Assembly (NCBI GenBank): GCA_022419385.1
Contig: JAJUBI010000005.1
Location: forward strand, 682,001-746,000
Origin: Paraconiothyrium sp. Pb-2020
Lineage: Eukaryota > Ascomycota > Dothideomycetes > Pleosporales > Didymosphaeriaceae
Length of the DNA: 64,000 nt
Direction of reading: 5' to 3'
Positions 33,615 through 45,320 of this stretch are shown one piece after another (position 1 is the first letter of the stretch; every line of letters starts with the position of its first letter). The position numbers and the translations under genes were made by a program. Below the pieces are notes generated by a model that had not been told where the DNA came from, made no database searches, and saw only the letters and a program-made list of their open reading frames with translations.

Positions 33615-34875
33615 GCTATTAATGTATACTACAGCTGTATGCTCCGCAGAACACAGCTTTGTACAAAAGTCGACTGCCACGCAGTGAATTGCTATATCTC
33701 ACTGTAACACGAGACAAGGGGTGGGCCACGGCGGTCGTGGCTTCTGCCTGTGGCACCGATCGCGCTTCCCACACCGGTATGCAGCCCAAGGTTCGTTCAC
33801 AATTGCATCACCGCAAGCGCGGAGCGGTATCCGCCATTCCCTCCACGACTATGCCCACATGCGTACCGTAAGCAACTAAACATCATCTGTACCAGACGTT
33901 CCAATACATCGGAGCTTGAAACCCGCGACATGCCGACGCGTCTTGCCTCCACCGGGGTCCTTTGTCCTCTCAAAAAGCTACTACCTTCAGAAAGTAAGCC
34001 AAAAGCAAATTGCGAGGGAAGGCACACCGAAGCCTCTTCATGGTCTCTCCAGGGCCTCGCATGCCGGATCTTCTTCGAAGCCCATGCGTACTGTGAGCAC
34101 GGGTCACTTGTCTCACTGACTGGCTTCCTTGGGTAGCATCCCACCTGCAAGAACAGACTCTGGATCAGCTTCGTGCTTAAGCCCAACCATAAACGGATCC
34201 CACGGCAGACCCAAGTATGTGTCTCCGAGCGTCTGTCGAGCCTTAACACGCAGTGTCTATCTGCGTCGGCCTTCATCTGGTACCATACTGGACACGAAAG
34301 CCAAGGGAAAGCGCTACTAGCCCTCACAGGCAAGTACTCAGTGGAGTCAAAACAGTGAAGACATGGGTCATGGGTACTGTCGCGGTGATCATGGTCTATA
34401 CAAACTTGTAGTAATGTTGATCTTTGAGAGGGGTGCCGAGATTATCCACCATATCCGGTCAAGCGCAGAATCAAGCTTCCGAACGCCGTCTTCTAGTGAG
34501 GACTCCGGAATGTCCAAAATTAGCCAGTGCGTTTCCACGCGTCTTCCAATCAGATTCTGATCGATAGCTTTGACAATCTCTTGTTTTCTTGGTAGGGTTT
34601 CCGAGGATCTTCGCCTCTTCTATGTTTGTGGTCTAGGGCTGCAGAAGCCTCACCAACTCAACCGGAAACAGTCAGTCAAAAGGCATTGTCTAGACCGCGC
34701 CGATCGAGTTGTAGACGGGAGGTTGACAATGCTTATACGGGTACGGCACGTAATACAAAATGCATGTGCAGCATGTCTAAAATTTTATCCACTCACTTAA
34801 TGGTTTGAGGTGTTTTTCAATGAACAAAGGAACCTCAACGCACATAAGGATTCGAGCTTATCCAGTTCATCCATC
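33615..34875. other. Region between Zn2Cys6 factor and MFS exporter
   Basis: No full gene is supported. On the minus strand, 34113–34256 reads like real protein (GDTYLGLPWDPFMVGLKHEA) after a possible AG acceptor. It could be an orphan exon or relic. The remaining frames look random. The exporter promoter lies at the 3' end. Confidence 0.35.
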
Positions 34876-36683
34876 ATGGTTATCGATCGGTCGACCAGCT
34901 CGTCGTCTTTCAACTGGAGTAATTCCACATTACCATCAGACTCCAGATCGAGCATGCCAATATGTAACACAGAGAATACAGAGAAGTCATCATTATCCAT
35001 CTCACCCCCTCTTCCTTCTCACTGCACTCCGCAAGACGACAACTCCAGTGAAGCGAGCTACCAGTCCGTCGCCAACAAGTTCAACATACATCTCAACCGG
35101 CCATCACCTCCATCATCTTTACCTGATTTGCCCCCAGAGGGCTGGCGAAAAGAATTAGCGTTCATTTCTGTTACATGCATCGCACAATTTCTTTCTCTGA
35201 GTGCCTTGAACCAAACGGTTTCGCCTGTAATGGTGCTGGGCCGGTACTTCAACATCGAGGACTATGGGAACCTAAGCTGGTTCTCCGCTTCTTATAGCAT
35301 GAGTGTTGGCACCTTCATACTACCTGCGGGTTTGTGATATTCCAATAGAGTACATCGACCTTTCACTGACCTGTTCTAGGGCGCTTAGGAGACATGTACG
35401 GCCACAAGAAGATATACCTTATTGGATGGCTTTGGTTTTGTGTCTGGTCTCTCATCACAGGTTTCTCATACACCTCAAACCACATCATGTTTAGCGCTTC
35501 CCGCGCACTTCAAGGGATTGGACCAGCGCTTCTTGTCCCGAACGCCGTGGCCCTGATCGGACGGACGCTCCCAGTCGGCAAGCAGCGGATGATAGGCTTC
35601 GCATGTTTCGGTGCATGTGGACCTCTAGGTGCGACTTCTGGTGCCGTGTTCTCTGCTTTGCTCGCCGAGCTAGCTTGGTGGCCGTGGTCGTTTTGGGTGC
35701 TCGCAATAGTATGTCTCATCGTGATGGGACTTGCCTACGTTATCTTGCCGGACGAAAGTGAGGTACCAGTTCTTGGGCTCATCAGAGACAAATCGCCAAA
35801 GTTCGATTATTGGGGTACTATAAGTGGAGTGTCAGGCCTCATCCTCATCAACACTGCTCTCAATCAGGCGCCTCTTGTGCTCTGGACAACTCCCTACGTT
35901 GGCACCCTCCTCGGGTCCGGGTGTTTTCTGCTCGTCATCTTCGTCTTCGTAGAACTTCACGTCACAGACGACCCTCTCATACCAATCCGCGGCTTGGGAA
36001 AGGATGCCATCTTCGCTCTAACCTGCATCGTAGCCGGATGGGCTTCCCACGGCATCTGGGCGTACTACCTATACTTTTTTCTCGAGGAACTCCGAGGACA
36101 GTCCGCTCTCCTGACCTCGGCCCAAACCTCACCCGTCGCTATCACCGGCGTACTGTTCGCTTTCTCGACGGTCTGGTTGATACAACGCTTCGGAGTCAGC
36201 TATGTTATGTTCATCGCCATGACATGCTTCATGATCGGCGCGCTCCTCCTCGCCACAATGCCCATTCACCAGACATACTGGCTGCAGACCTTCTTCTCGA
36301 TCCTCATCATGCCGGGCGCCATGAATTTATCCTACCCCGCAGCCAACATGCTCATGTCCTCGGCGCTGCCCAAGGAGAAGCAAGGCATTGCAGCAAGCCT
36401 TGTTAGCACAATGGTGAACTACAGCATTAGCTGCGGTTTGGGTATTGCCGGCACGATCGACCGCTACGTGACCGAAGCTGCGGCGCACAAGAGGGGCCTG
36501 CTCCACGTACCGGCGCTGAGCGAAGAGGGCGCCGAGCTGTCCGTGATCAGGCTTACAGGGTTCAGGGCGAGCTTTTGGTGTGCGGTTGCGTTCAGTGCGG
36601 TGGGCGTGATCGCTGCAAGTTTTTTCATTGTAGTCACCGAGAGGAGGAAGAGGGCTCAAAGGGCTGGGGTGATTGTTGCATGA
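34876..36683 (+). CDS. MFS drug/boron exporter, ATR1-like (DHA2 family)
   Basis: Exons 34876–35329 and 35380–36683 join by a 50-base intron (GTTTGT to TTCTAG, phase 1) to 585 residues. The ATG at 34876 (MVIDRSTSSSSF) heads a roughly 90-residue Ser-rich cytosolic tail. Then come about fourteen hydrophobic segments. Signatures: LSALNQTVSPVMVLGRYFN in TM1, PAGRLGDMYGHKKIYLIGW (motif A region), ASRALQGIGPALLVPNA (motif B), GACGPLGATSGAVFSALLAE (motif C, antiporter type) and a C-terminal NLSYPAANMLMSSALPKEKQ. This is the pattern of yeast Atr1 and fungal aminotriazole-resistance proteins, proton-driven exporters in the plasma membrane. Cargo could be borate, toxin or a metabolite. It follows the Zn2Cys6 gene on the same strand. 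Confidence 0.9.
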
Positions 36684-37388
36684 GTGCGGCGTGTCGCTGT
36701 TAGGTCTCGGGCTACCACGCTCATCGTCAGGAATTGTAGCACGCATCAGAGATACCAGTCGGGAGAAGCTTCTGGGCTTTCAAACCAGGCGCATTCTTTC
36801 GAAATTTCTGCATTTATTGGCGTCAAGAATCAGATACACAATCAGCACCATTCGAATAGAAACAGTACCTACGTATGACTCACGACAAGAAGATCGCCTA
36901 CGTTGATCGACATTCAGTTCACGCATGCCTTCGCGGAATGCCGGGAAACGGTCGCTTCCCCACTATTCTCCGTGCCATGCAGTGGCTTTGTAATGCCAAA
37001 CCACACCAAAGACCCTGCATCGTCGGCCCAAATAGGCTATTCTACCAGCTCTGAATCAGCTAACCATACAAGACGCTCAACTCCGATAATCCACAACCAC
37101 AACCTGCAAAGCCATCTAGACAGAAGCAACAGTTAGAAATCAAAGGGCGCCCTCCGCCCTCCAGAAATCTATAAATCTTACTCGTGCTCGCGCGACCATT
37201 TACCAAGGATACGCTTGCATTGGCAACCATCCCGTCCCGCCCCACCTCGACTATTTCGTCATTGTTTATTGCACAACCTACAATTTATCCTTACCCCTCC
37301 ACAAAGATTGAATCCTCGCGTTCTCTCAAACCTCTGCCGCCTTGCAAAAAAATACGAGAGAAGCCGAATCTAACAGCAAAATTCCAAG
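36684..37388. other. Promoter region of the Gfo/Idh/MocA gene
   Basis: These 705 bases carry no convincing gene. The last 150 bases before the ATG are C/A-rich with CT tracts, as in many fungal leaders. Confidence 0.45.
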
Positions 37389-38497
37389 ATGACCGTCGGC
37401 ATCGCCCTCATCGGCAGCGGCATCTTCGCCAAAGAAGAGCACCTCCCCGCCATCCACGCCGCCTCTTCTTCCCTCTCTCTAAAAGCCATCTACTCGCGCA
37501 GTCTCAGCTCTGCGAAAAGTCTAGCTGCCGAGGCTGGAGACGTAGAACTGTACAGCGAAGATCAGGAGGGAAAAGGATACGACGAACTGCTCAAGAGAGA
37601 CGACGTGCAGGGCGTTGTAATCGCGTAAGTTCACTCATCTATTTCTACTTTGAGATATGCATCTAGGGGTATCATGGTATGCTAATGCCAATACTAACGG
37701 TATGCAGCCTCCCCATTCTCGTCCAGCCCTCGTACATCAAAAAAGCTCTCTCAGCAGGGAAACACGTGCTTGCCGAGAAGCCCATCGCCAAAGACGTAGC
37801 CACCGCTGACGAGCTGATCAAATGGTACAAGACCAACATCTCCGGCCCGACCTTCAGCATCGCAGAGAACTTCCGCTTCCTCGCGTCTTTCGACTACGCA
37901 GCGGAGCAAGTATCGCAGCTTGGCCGCCTGCTTGGCTTCCGCATGCGCGTGCAGAACTTCGTCAAGCCGGGCGGTAAGTACTTCGAGACGGCGTGGCGCA
38001 AGAAGCCTGAGTACCAGGGAGGGTTCTTGCTGGATGGTGGCGTACACTTCATCGCTGGAACGCGGCTTGTGCTGGAAGGAGCGGGGGTGAAGCCCGTGGC
38101 GACGAGTGCTTTTTCGACGCAGTTGCAGGAGCATCTTCCGCCGGTTGATACGGTGGATGCTACGGTGAAGCTCAGCAATGGAGCGAGCGGGACCATTTCC
38201 ATGTCTTTTGGAACGACATTCTCGGGATCAGAGTATGTGTTTGCTGCCGAGAAGGGGACGGTGACTGTGTCCAGGGGGAAAGTTACAGTGGTTAGGGATG
38301 GGAAGGAGGACATTAAGGACTTCCCTGAGGAGGGCAACGGCGTGAAGCAGGAGATTGCAGCTTGGGGCAAGGCGTTGGGCGAGGGCAAGGCGGACCCGAG
38401 GCAAAGCGCTGAAGAGGCGCTGCGGGATCTGCAGGTGCTCGAGGCCTTGCTACAAAGCGGCGAGAAGGGTGGAGCACCTGTGAAGCTCAAGCTGTGA
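37389..38497 (+). CDS. Gfo/Idh/MocA family NAD(P)-dependent oxidoreductase
   Basis: Two exons (37389–37624 and 37708–38497) are joined by an 83-base intron (GTAAGT, ACTAAC branch, TGCAG, phase 2) to 341 residues. The Rossmann start is MTVGIALIGSGIFAKEEHLP with a GxGxxA-like loop. The family EKP motif follows in HVLAEKPIAKDVATADELIK, whose Lys lies near the active site. IAENFRFLASFDYAAEQ and FLLDGGVHFIAGTRLVLEGA (Asp and His of the D.G.H box) come next. The C-terminal half is the alpha/beta substrate domain. Such enzymes oxidise sugars, inositol, biliverdin or dihydrodiols; substrate is not clear here. Cytosolic location is likely, with no targeting signal. The product length is usual. Confidence 0.9.
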
Positions 38498-38764
38498 GGT
38501 TGCGCTGCTCCTGTGTAGATTAGTGTTGTTGGCGTCCTATCGCAGGCTCCTCCGTGAGCTGCAGAGTATGTCTGCCATGGGATCCGAAATATAATTTGTA
38601 ACATTGACGATGTCGGCTACGAGACCACCGACATCGATAGACTAGAAGCTGTAGCATGTGACGCAAACAGCATGTGGCGATGGTGAGCCGCGTGTTATTG
38701 AAGTGAGCTTAAGCAGCTGCCAGTATAAAGGCGGTCCTAGCGCAGACCGCATGCCTGGGCAGTT

Positions 38765-40363
38765 TCACGCTTTCAAGCCCCAGCGGCGGCGGCGATCCGG
38801 GGGCCGATCTTTCAGCCCGTTGCTTGTTCCTGGCAGCGTTCCATTCTTTGCATCTTCTTGATCTCCGTCGTCTTCCAGGCCAAGTTTCTTGAGATCGACG
38901 GCAAGCGGATCAGACTCCTGCGTCGGCTCTGTTGCGCCTTCGTATCCTGGTGGCGGTAGAGCCCAATCTGGCAAGCCAGTCTCATAGTCCCACTTGCCCT
39001 CTTCGCAGCGGTACCTCCGGGCATGCAGATAGATTCCTAGCTCGTGCACAGACGGATCACTGTACAGTGGGGTGTCGCAGACGCTGCATGTCTCGCCTGT
39101 CATCTTCTCAGCCTTTCTCTTGTTGTATGCATCTACCATCTCGTCGTGGTATGCTACTGCGTCTGCGATTTCCTCCTTGCCCATGCGTGCGAGGCGAGTC
39201 ATAATGTCATCATCATTCTCGTCCTCCGACTGTCCCACGCCGAGCGATGGGCCGAAGACGCGCTGATTTGCGTATATGGGATCGTTGGAGATTGGGTGCC
39301 CTAGGAACTGAAGATGGACTCGGAGCTGGTGTGTGCGACCGGTTATGGGCATGCAGCGGACGATGGAGTAGCCACGCTTCTTCTTCCACTCCATGCCCTG
39401 GTGGTTTTCGCAGTTATCGGATACTGATTCGTCCTTATCGTCCTTGGGTGGGTAGTATGCAAGTCGCTTGAACACCGTCTTTGCTTCCTTTCCATTTGCC
39501 CGCACACGATTTAGGCCCAGTTTTGGACTGATTTGGAGAATGGGCTTCTCACAGACGATCTCGCCCTCAGGGAACTCACCGACCACGCGAGTGATGTACT
39601 CCTTCTTGACAGTCCTCCCACGTATCTGTGCGCTCATGTCCTCCGCTGCCTGCCTGTGTTTCCCTATGAACATGATGCCGCTTGTGAGCCTGTCCAGGCG
39701 ATTACACGGCAAGGGGTTCCAGCCATAGCCCCTGTCTGCCCTCATAATTTCAATAACCGAGTTGAAGTTGTATCGCCCTGCAGGATGCACCGGCACGCCC
39801 GCTGGCTTGTCTATAACAATCAGATCGTTGTCCTCGTGCACGATGCCAATGGGCTTTGCGCTGCATGGAGGCTCGTGCCGGTGCAGTGTATGCGATATGA
39901 CATCCCCATTCCTCACAAGGGTCTTGGTCGACGGCACCTGCTTGCCGTTCAGCACCACTCTTCCCTCAATGATGGCCTGCTCGTAATATTCCGTCGGCCT
40001 ATCTCTAAACTCGCTCGCGAAGATGTCAAGGATCTCTCTGTCGCGCCATCTCTGTTTGCAGAATGTATTGTACGTGTAGTGGTACGGCGTGACCTTGCGC
40101 AGGTTGTCTTCGAGGTAGTATGGCGGCGGCCACGGGTCGCAGGGCGTGATGGCCACGGCGGGGGGCTCCTTCCACGGAAACTTGTCTTCAGGCATGGGCG
40201 GGTATTTGTCTCTCTGCGGGCAGACGACAAGGGCCAGAACGGGCTTCGCAGACACGGGCAGGCGCCCTTTGCTGGCGAGGAAGGCGAGGATGCGGGGAGA
40301 AGGCGCCAGTGTGCAGGATGGCGGGGGTGTTTTTGGTGGTGAACTTTTATTTCTGCGAGCCAT
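38765..40363 (-). CDS. tRNA pseudouridine synthase, RluA family (Pus9/Rib2-like)
   Basis: A single exon encodes 532 residues from ATG 40363. After a basic, Pro-rich lead comes an S4-like region (IIEGRVVLNGKQVPSTKTLV). The RluA domain follows: IGIVHEDNDLIVIDKPAGVP, the catalytic Asp in NRLDRLTSGIMFIGKH, KKEYITRVVGEFPEGE and GRTHQLRVHLQFLGHPISND. After YANQRVFGP there is an acidic insert, then a CSVCDTPLY...HARRYRC module that could bind zinc, and a C-terminal extension. Yeast Pus9 and Rib2/Pus8 make pseudouridine 32 in mitochondrial and cytosolic tRNAs. The riboflavin deaminase domain of yeast Rib2 is absent, so a Pus9-like tRNA role fits better. Which compartment is uncertain. Confidence 0.88.
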   Translation of the reverse strand: MARRNKSSPPKTPPPSCTLAPSPRILAFLASKGRLPVSAKPVLALVVCPQRDKYPPMPEDKFPWKEPPAVAITPCDPWPPPYYLEDNLRKVTPYHYTYNTFCKQRWRDREILDIFASEFRDRPTEYYEQAIIEGRVVLNGKQVPSTKTLVRNGDVISHTLHRHEPPCSAKPIGIVHEDNDLIVIDKPAGVPVHPAGRYNFNSVIEIMRADRGYGWNPLPCNRLDRLTSGIMFIGKHRQAAEDMSAQIRGRTVKKEYITRVVGEFPEGEIVCEKPILQISPKLGLNRVRANGKEAKTVFKRLAYYPPKDDKDESVSDNCENHQGMEWKKKRGYSIVRCMPITGRTHQLRVHLQFLGHPISNDPIYANQRVFGPSLGVGQSEDENDDDIMTRLARMGKEEIADAVAYHDEMVDAYNKRKAEKMTGETCSVCDTPLYSDPSVHELGIYLHARRYRCEEGKWDYETGLPDWALPPPGYEGATEPTQESDPLAVDLKKLGLEDDGDQEDAKNGTLPGTSNGLKDRPPDRRRRWGLKA

Positions 40364-42069
40364 GACGGATCCACCCGCACCAGCGCGGAGCTAGGCGGGA
40401 GTGCCCGAGCCTCCTACACGACACCACCATCCAAGCAGTTTGGCTAGAAACCGCGACATGTCTACCAGCGGTACAAGACAGAGACGATAACGAAGCAAGC
40501 AGAGTCGTGGATAGGAGCGCCCTACAAGCAAACATACACGAGAAGGTCCTTGCGATTCCTCAGGTCATGTCGCTCCCGTCCGTCAGCGAGCCACAATCGG
40601 ATAAGAGACATCCCAATGGGCGGCATTTCTGGACATATCGACGCCCGCTTTTGCCCTGACGCTTGGCCAGGTTTGATTCTCGCAAGTCTCGCGGGATTCC
40701 TCCGAGAAGTCACCTGGCCACGGATAGCTTGCACCTTTCACTAGCGAGCTTCAATGTAGAGTCTATTGGACCGGCGTCAGGCACTGCCATATTGATGGCT
40801 ACAGTCCAGGTTGAAGAGACTAGAACTGATCCTCCACCAGCCAGAAACTCCTTCAGTTTCACTCTTTGAACCCCTCTCAGGACTGTGCCACGGCGCAGTG
40901 TGGCTCAGCCACGATGCCTTGTTGCTCTTTGACACTTCACGAAAGGTACTTTGAAGAGTCTTCTCATATGCACGGACAGATTATTATCATACGAGTCCAA
41001 GTCTCGTCGGTTCGTACGAAATCCATATGCATGCTGACCGCATGTCAGCCTGCCTGCCACGTTGGTGTGACAGCTGGCTGTCTCAGTGCCACGAGCTACG
41101 ATACGATACGGTCCCGCCGAGCTGAGCATCAAAGCTTGAGCTGAAGTTTGTCCGTATACTGACCAATTACTTTACTTGAGTTACAAAGCTCAGAGCCGCC
41201 TCGATTCCAAATCCGGCCATCATAGCTTTTCTTTAAGCATCCGACGCCACACCTCGCTCCACTCCATTCGGAATGCTCCACAATCTAGGCCCTAGTAACA
41301 TCTTCGCCTGATAGTCTGGAAGTCCGGTCACCTTTGACCACTAGTGCCTGGTTGTGGGCTTCTGTAACTTCACATTCGCTTCACGACCGGACCTCTGTTC
41401 AATGTCGTACGAAATCGGGATGTGTGATCTTACTCTCGCCTTGGAAGGCAAACTATCTATTTTAAAAGCTACTCGACCGGACCTCCGAAACCGTCCCGCC
41501 CGCTTGGAGCTTCCCACGTAGAACATTTGACATCGTGACCATGAAGAAGTCCGTGATTGTGGTGTTGAGGAAAAGTCAGCTCGAGCACAAAGAAACCCGC
41601 CTTTAACGCCATTCGCCCTCTAGGCCTCTGAGGACGCAGATCGACTACCCACGCTAGGCCTTGCGGCATATTGCTCGCCGACATGCCAGAGTCTCGTCTC
41701 ATCTGCACGGTCTACTTCGCTTTACGCATAAGCGTCGCTATGGCTCGTATAAGCATGGACCTACACGGCGAGACCTCCACCGCGCCTCTGCTTCGCTTGC
41801 CTGTGGCTTGCAGTATCGATAGAACAGGTCCCACGTTGACTTTCGTGGCTGACATGAAGACGAAGGCGCCGGGCAATTGTGTTCTCGAACACTTCTTGAA
41901 CAGCGAGCAATGTGTGTATAAGACAGGCCGGTGGCCCATACCGGTTCTTGCTTTTCAGCTTGTTGTTACTCTCGAGGCCTTGTAGTAGCTTTTGAGGATT
42001 GTCTTCTTCTTGCTCCTTCAAGCCTGAAGAATCTCTTTCTCTTGAGTCCGAGGCAGCTTCACCGTAAAG
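40364..42069. other. Long intergenic region upstream of the peroxidase gene
   Basis: About 1.7 kb hold only frames of 60–104 codons without motifs, several with non-ATG starts. A TGTATAAGA element near 41914–41923 is about 150 bases before the peroxidase ATG and may be its TATA box. No RNA gene or repeat family was seen. Confidence 0.4.
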
Positions 42070-43056
42070 ATGAGACTCTCTCCCATTCTCCTCCTTGCAA
42101 CCACCGCTTCTGCCTTGTCATTTCCGGATATCTCGGTTTTGACTCAACTGCTTCCCCGCAAGAATGGAGGTAGCGGAAGCGGCTGTCCTGCTGTCTGGAC
42201 GTCAATAAGCAAGGAACTGACGCAGAAATTCTTATCTGGTGGCCAGTGCAACCCAGACGCTCGAGCTGCCATTCGCCTAGTCTTCCATGACTGTGGAGGT
42301 CAGTGCACTTATCCTTCCTCTGAATATTACTTCTGACCAAACCCAGCATGGAACAAAGCTCAGGGTGCCAAAGGCGGCTGCGATGGCAGCCTGGTGCTCA
42401 ACGCCGAAGAGGGTAGTCGCTCAGAGAACAAGGGTCTAGAAAAAATTGCTGCCGATATGAAGGCCCTGGCCACCAAGTACAGCGTGTCCGTCGCAGACCT
42501 TGTAGTCTTCGCCGGCAACCACGCCGTTGTGACCTGCCCTGGCGGACCCCGAACGCAAACCTGGATCGGCCGGATATCTAGCAGCACTGCCGCACCCAAC
42601 GGCCTCCTCCCGGATGTCAACGCCCCAGCAGCTTCTCTCTCGCAACTCTTTATCGACAAGGGTTTTGACGACCGGGACCTCGCTGCACTTCTCGGTGCCC
42701 ACACCACAAGCAACCAGTTCAATTTTGATACCACCAATGTCGGCGCCCCACAGGATTCTACACCTGGTGTCTGGGACGTCAAGTACTACTCCGAAACCCT
42801 GAGCCCGCCGAAGGGCGTTGTGGTGTTCCCCTCTGACAGCAAGCTCGCAAACTATGCGGGTGTTGGGAAAGAGTTCAAAGGGTTTGTCAATAACCAAGGA
42901 AAGTGGAGTGGCAAATTTTCCGATGCAATGGCAAAGATGGTTATGTTTGGGAGTAGTGGGACGAGTGGGATGGTGGACTGTACCAATGCACTGCCGCAGA
43001 GTACGAATGCGAAGAGGAATCTTAAAGGGATGAATCCATTTATGCCTAGGGAGTGA
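42070..43056 (+). CDS. Secreted class II haem peroxidase (fungal, low-redox type)
   Basis: Exons 42070–42298 and 42347–43056 are joined by a 48-base phase-1 intron (GTCAGT to CCCAG) and give 312 residues. MRLSPILLLATTASALS is a signal peptide. The distal haem site is ARAAIRLVFHDCGAWNKAQG with Arg and His. The calcium-site Asp follows in GCDGSLVLNAEE, then ENKGLEKI. The proximal His is in DLAALLGAHTTSNQFNFDTT and the hydrogen-bonding Asp in GVWDVKYYSETL. The short C-terminus and absence of obvious Mn-binding acidic cluster or exposed catalytic Trp suggest a generic peroxidase, not true manganese or lignin peroxidase. It would act outside the cell on phenols using hydrogen peroxide, in litter or host tissue. 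All core haem residues look intact. Confidence 0.9.
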
Positions 43057-43524
43057 GGTGTTGCTGCAATGATGTTCTTCGGCAGGGTACATTTTCTTTT
43101 TCAATGGTTTGATGATGGAGGATACTCCGTCTATGTATATATCTCTTCACGATGTGTAATGCCGCTCTGATCACAATTGTACCTAGCCTGACCATGATGT
43201 TCTTTACGTTCGTCCACAATAGTCTTGCTTTGCCTTGTATTCGTGCCGCTAGCACGGATGCAGTGTGAACCAGGGTGCGCCTGCCGTCCTCTTTTAACCG
43301 GCTCGGTTCCAATCTAAGCACCATCGCCTACCTCCACTCACTATAAGCCTGATGCCGACGCCTAATTCATAAGGAAACAGCCAGCAATATAGCAGTAGTG
43401 TTGTCTCGATTATGGGAGGACCAGATGGGCGAAACGTGGCTTTCGTGCTGCACGCATCCTCATATTGCTCGAAATTCGTCACCATGCATCGTCATAACAC
43501 TCATCTCATTCTGCTTCACCCAGC
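43057..43524. other. Spacer and promoter before the SET gene
   Basis: These 468 bases separate the peroxidase stop from the SET-protein ATG. Only short antisense frames occur and nothing is supported. Confidence 0.5.
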
Positions 43525-44914
43525 ATGAAGGTGTTACCCACTAGACAGCATGCAGTGCTTCTCACGCTGCTCGCAATAGCGCCGCTCAGCACGGCGGGTC
43601 CTCTTGAGCCCGATTTGATCGGCAGCAGTCCGCAGATCCAGGATGGCCTCGTGCACCGTTCACCGAGCGTGTGCCCAGTTGTGCAAGATGGATCGACATC
43701 TACCACCTTTCCTTGGACACACGCGCCTACCTGCGTCTCACTTGTCCTACTTTCCTCCTCGCGCTCTGGCAGACATGGAACATTCTGCGTGTACACAAAC
43801 GCCGATTTCAGTGACGGCCGAGGCATCTCCATTGTCACAAGTCCAGAAAGCGCAGCTGAATTATCGAGCGAGGTGTGGGAAACCGGCCTTGGTCGAGAAG
43901 GCGGGCGGGATGGGCAATGGGAAGCGAGAGAGACAAAAGTAAAAGGCGTCGGGCTGTTTGCCACGAAAGCAATCGATTCTGGCGAGACGATGATCTTACA
44001 AAGTCCGGTGTTGGTGGTTAACAAAGAGGTGCTGAACAGCGTGAGCCATTCCCGGAGGAACCTGCTGCTTGAGAAAGCGGTGCAGCAGCTACCTGAGAAG
44101 ACAAGGGAGATGTTTCTGGCGCTGAGCAGGAGAGGCGGCGAGAACGAAATCGAGGATATCATTAATGTGAATGCGGTGCGAGCGAAGGTCTGGGACAGCA
44201 CTTCCCACTTACTGGTCGTGCCTGAGGCGGCGGTACGTTCTCATCCTCCCCTCCTACTCTACACCATCCCAAGATACTGACAGCAGAGAAACGTAGAGAA
44301 TCAACCACGCCTGCCGCCCCAACGCCTACTATCGGTTTTCCGACCCCCAACTCACCCTCACCGCCTTCGCCCTATCCCCCATCCTCCCAGGCGAAGAAAT
44401 AACTTTCAGCTACGGCTTCTCGCATTCCCCTCATGCAGAGCGCATAGAAGCCCTCAAGCAAACATGGGGCTTCACATGCACATGCAGTCTCTGCTCTTCC
44501 TCGTCTTCTAACATTTCTAAATCAGACACAAGGCTGGCGGACATGGCCGGGCTGCAAGCTTCTCTCCCAACGGACCTAGGGGATATACCGCAATACATTG
44601 CGCTCATCCCACGATTGGTATCGCTACTGGAGAAGGAAGGGTTGTATGCGGAGTTGCCAATGTACGAGGAAATTTTGGCGTATGCATGGAGCGCTGTGAA
44701 AGAGGAGGGGAGAGCGAAGGCTTGGGCGGAGAGGGCCGAAGTACACTGGCGTATCGTTGCGGGGAAGGATAGTTGGGAGGCGAGGAGGGTGGGAGAGTTG
44801 GCCGAAAATGTCAAAGAACATTACACTTGGGGGACTTGGGAGGGCGATATTTGGGAAGGCGTGGGAAAGGGGCATCCGTGGGATGAGCGTGAGGGTGACG
44901 ACCATGAGCATTAG
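43525..44914 (+). CDS. SET-domain protein with N-terminal signal peptide
   Basis: Exons 43525–44232 and 44297–44914 are joined by a 64-base phase-0 intron (GTACGT to ACGTAG) and give 441 residues. The start MKVLPTRQHAVLLTLLAIAP followed by LSTAG is a good signal peptide, and a roughly 100-residue Cys-containing region follows. The SET domain begins near GVGLFATKAIDSGETMI. Its C-terminal part has RINHACRPNAYYRF (NHxCxPN, binding S-adenosylmethionine) and GEEITFSYGFSHSP, then a post-SET-like CTCSLC. A helical tail (LAYAWSAVKEEGRAKAWAER) ends in an acidic HEH. SET methyltransferases modify lysines on histones or other proteins. A secretory signal is unexpected for that, though such proteins recur in dothideomycetes. 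Substrate and true location are unknown. Confidence 0.85.
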
Positions 44915-45320
44915 GTGAGCCCGAGAGGGGAGAAATCGGGACGAGCATCGTCAGGCGCACTGGCTTTGGTAGGGTGAGATGTCAGATGTTATGTTTATGG
45001 TGCTTTGGCGTCGGTAGTCACGAATTTCCGTGTCGATCTATACCTTTGTTTCCAGGCAGCTCGCTTCGCAAAATGGAACATGTGTATGGAAGCATTATAG
45101 GATCAACGTAGGTATGCAATGTTCCACACCTCTAATGATATACTCCACGCCATGGTATCAAGTCGCCCAAAACGCCGTCAAACAAAGCTCCGCCACTCAT
45201 GCCCAAATCAATGCACATACGTCCCATCGTCACTCATCACGCGAAAAGGAAAACATCGCCCCAACCCTCAACCTCCACCCTCACCAAACGAAAACCACCG
45301 GCATCGTCGGCATGAGGACC
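44915..45320. other. Spacer between convergent SET and P4-ATPase genes
   Basis: Between two convergent stops, this region should hold both 3' ends. Plus-strand frames that continue into 45320–45850 are antisense shadows of the flippase. Confidence 0.5.

Noticed and set aside
33797..34333. 178-codon minus-strand frame
   Set aside because: Cys/Trp/Arg-rich, lacks motifs; a shorter stretch in another frame looks more protein-like.
32000..38500. Secondary-metabolite gene cluster
   Set aside because: No PKS, NRPS, terpene synthase or similar core enzyme anywhere in the window.
39533..40342. 269-codon plus-strand frame
   Set aside because: Antisense shadow of the single-exon pseudouridine synthase.
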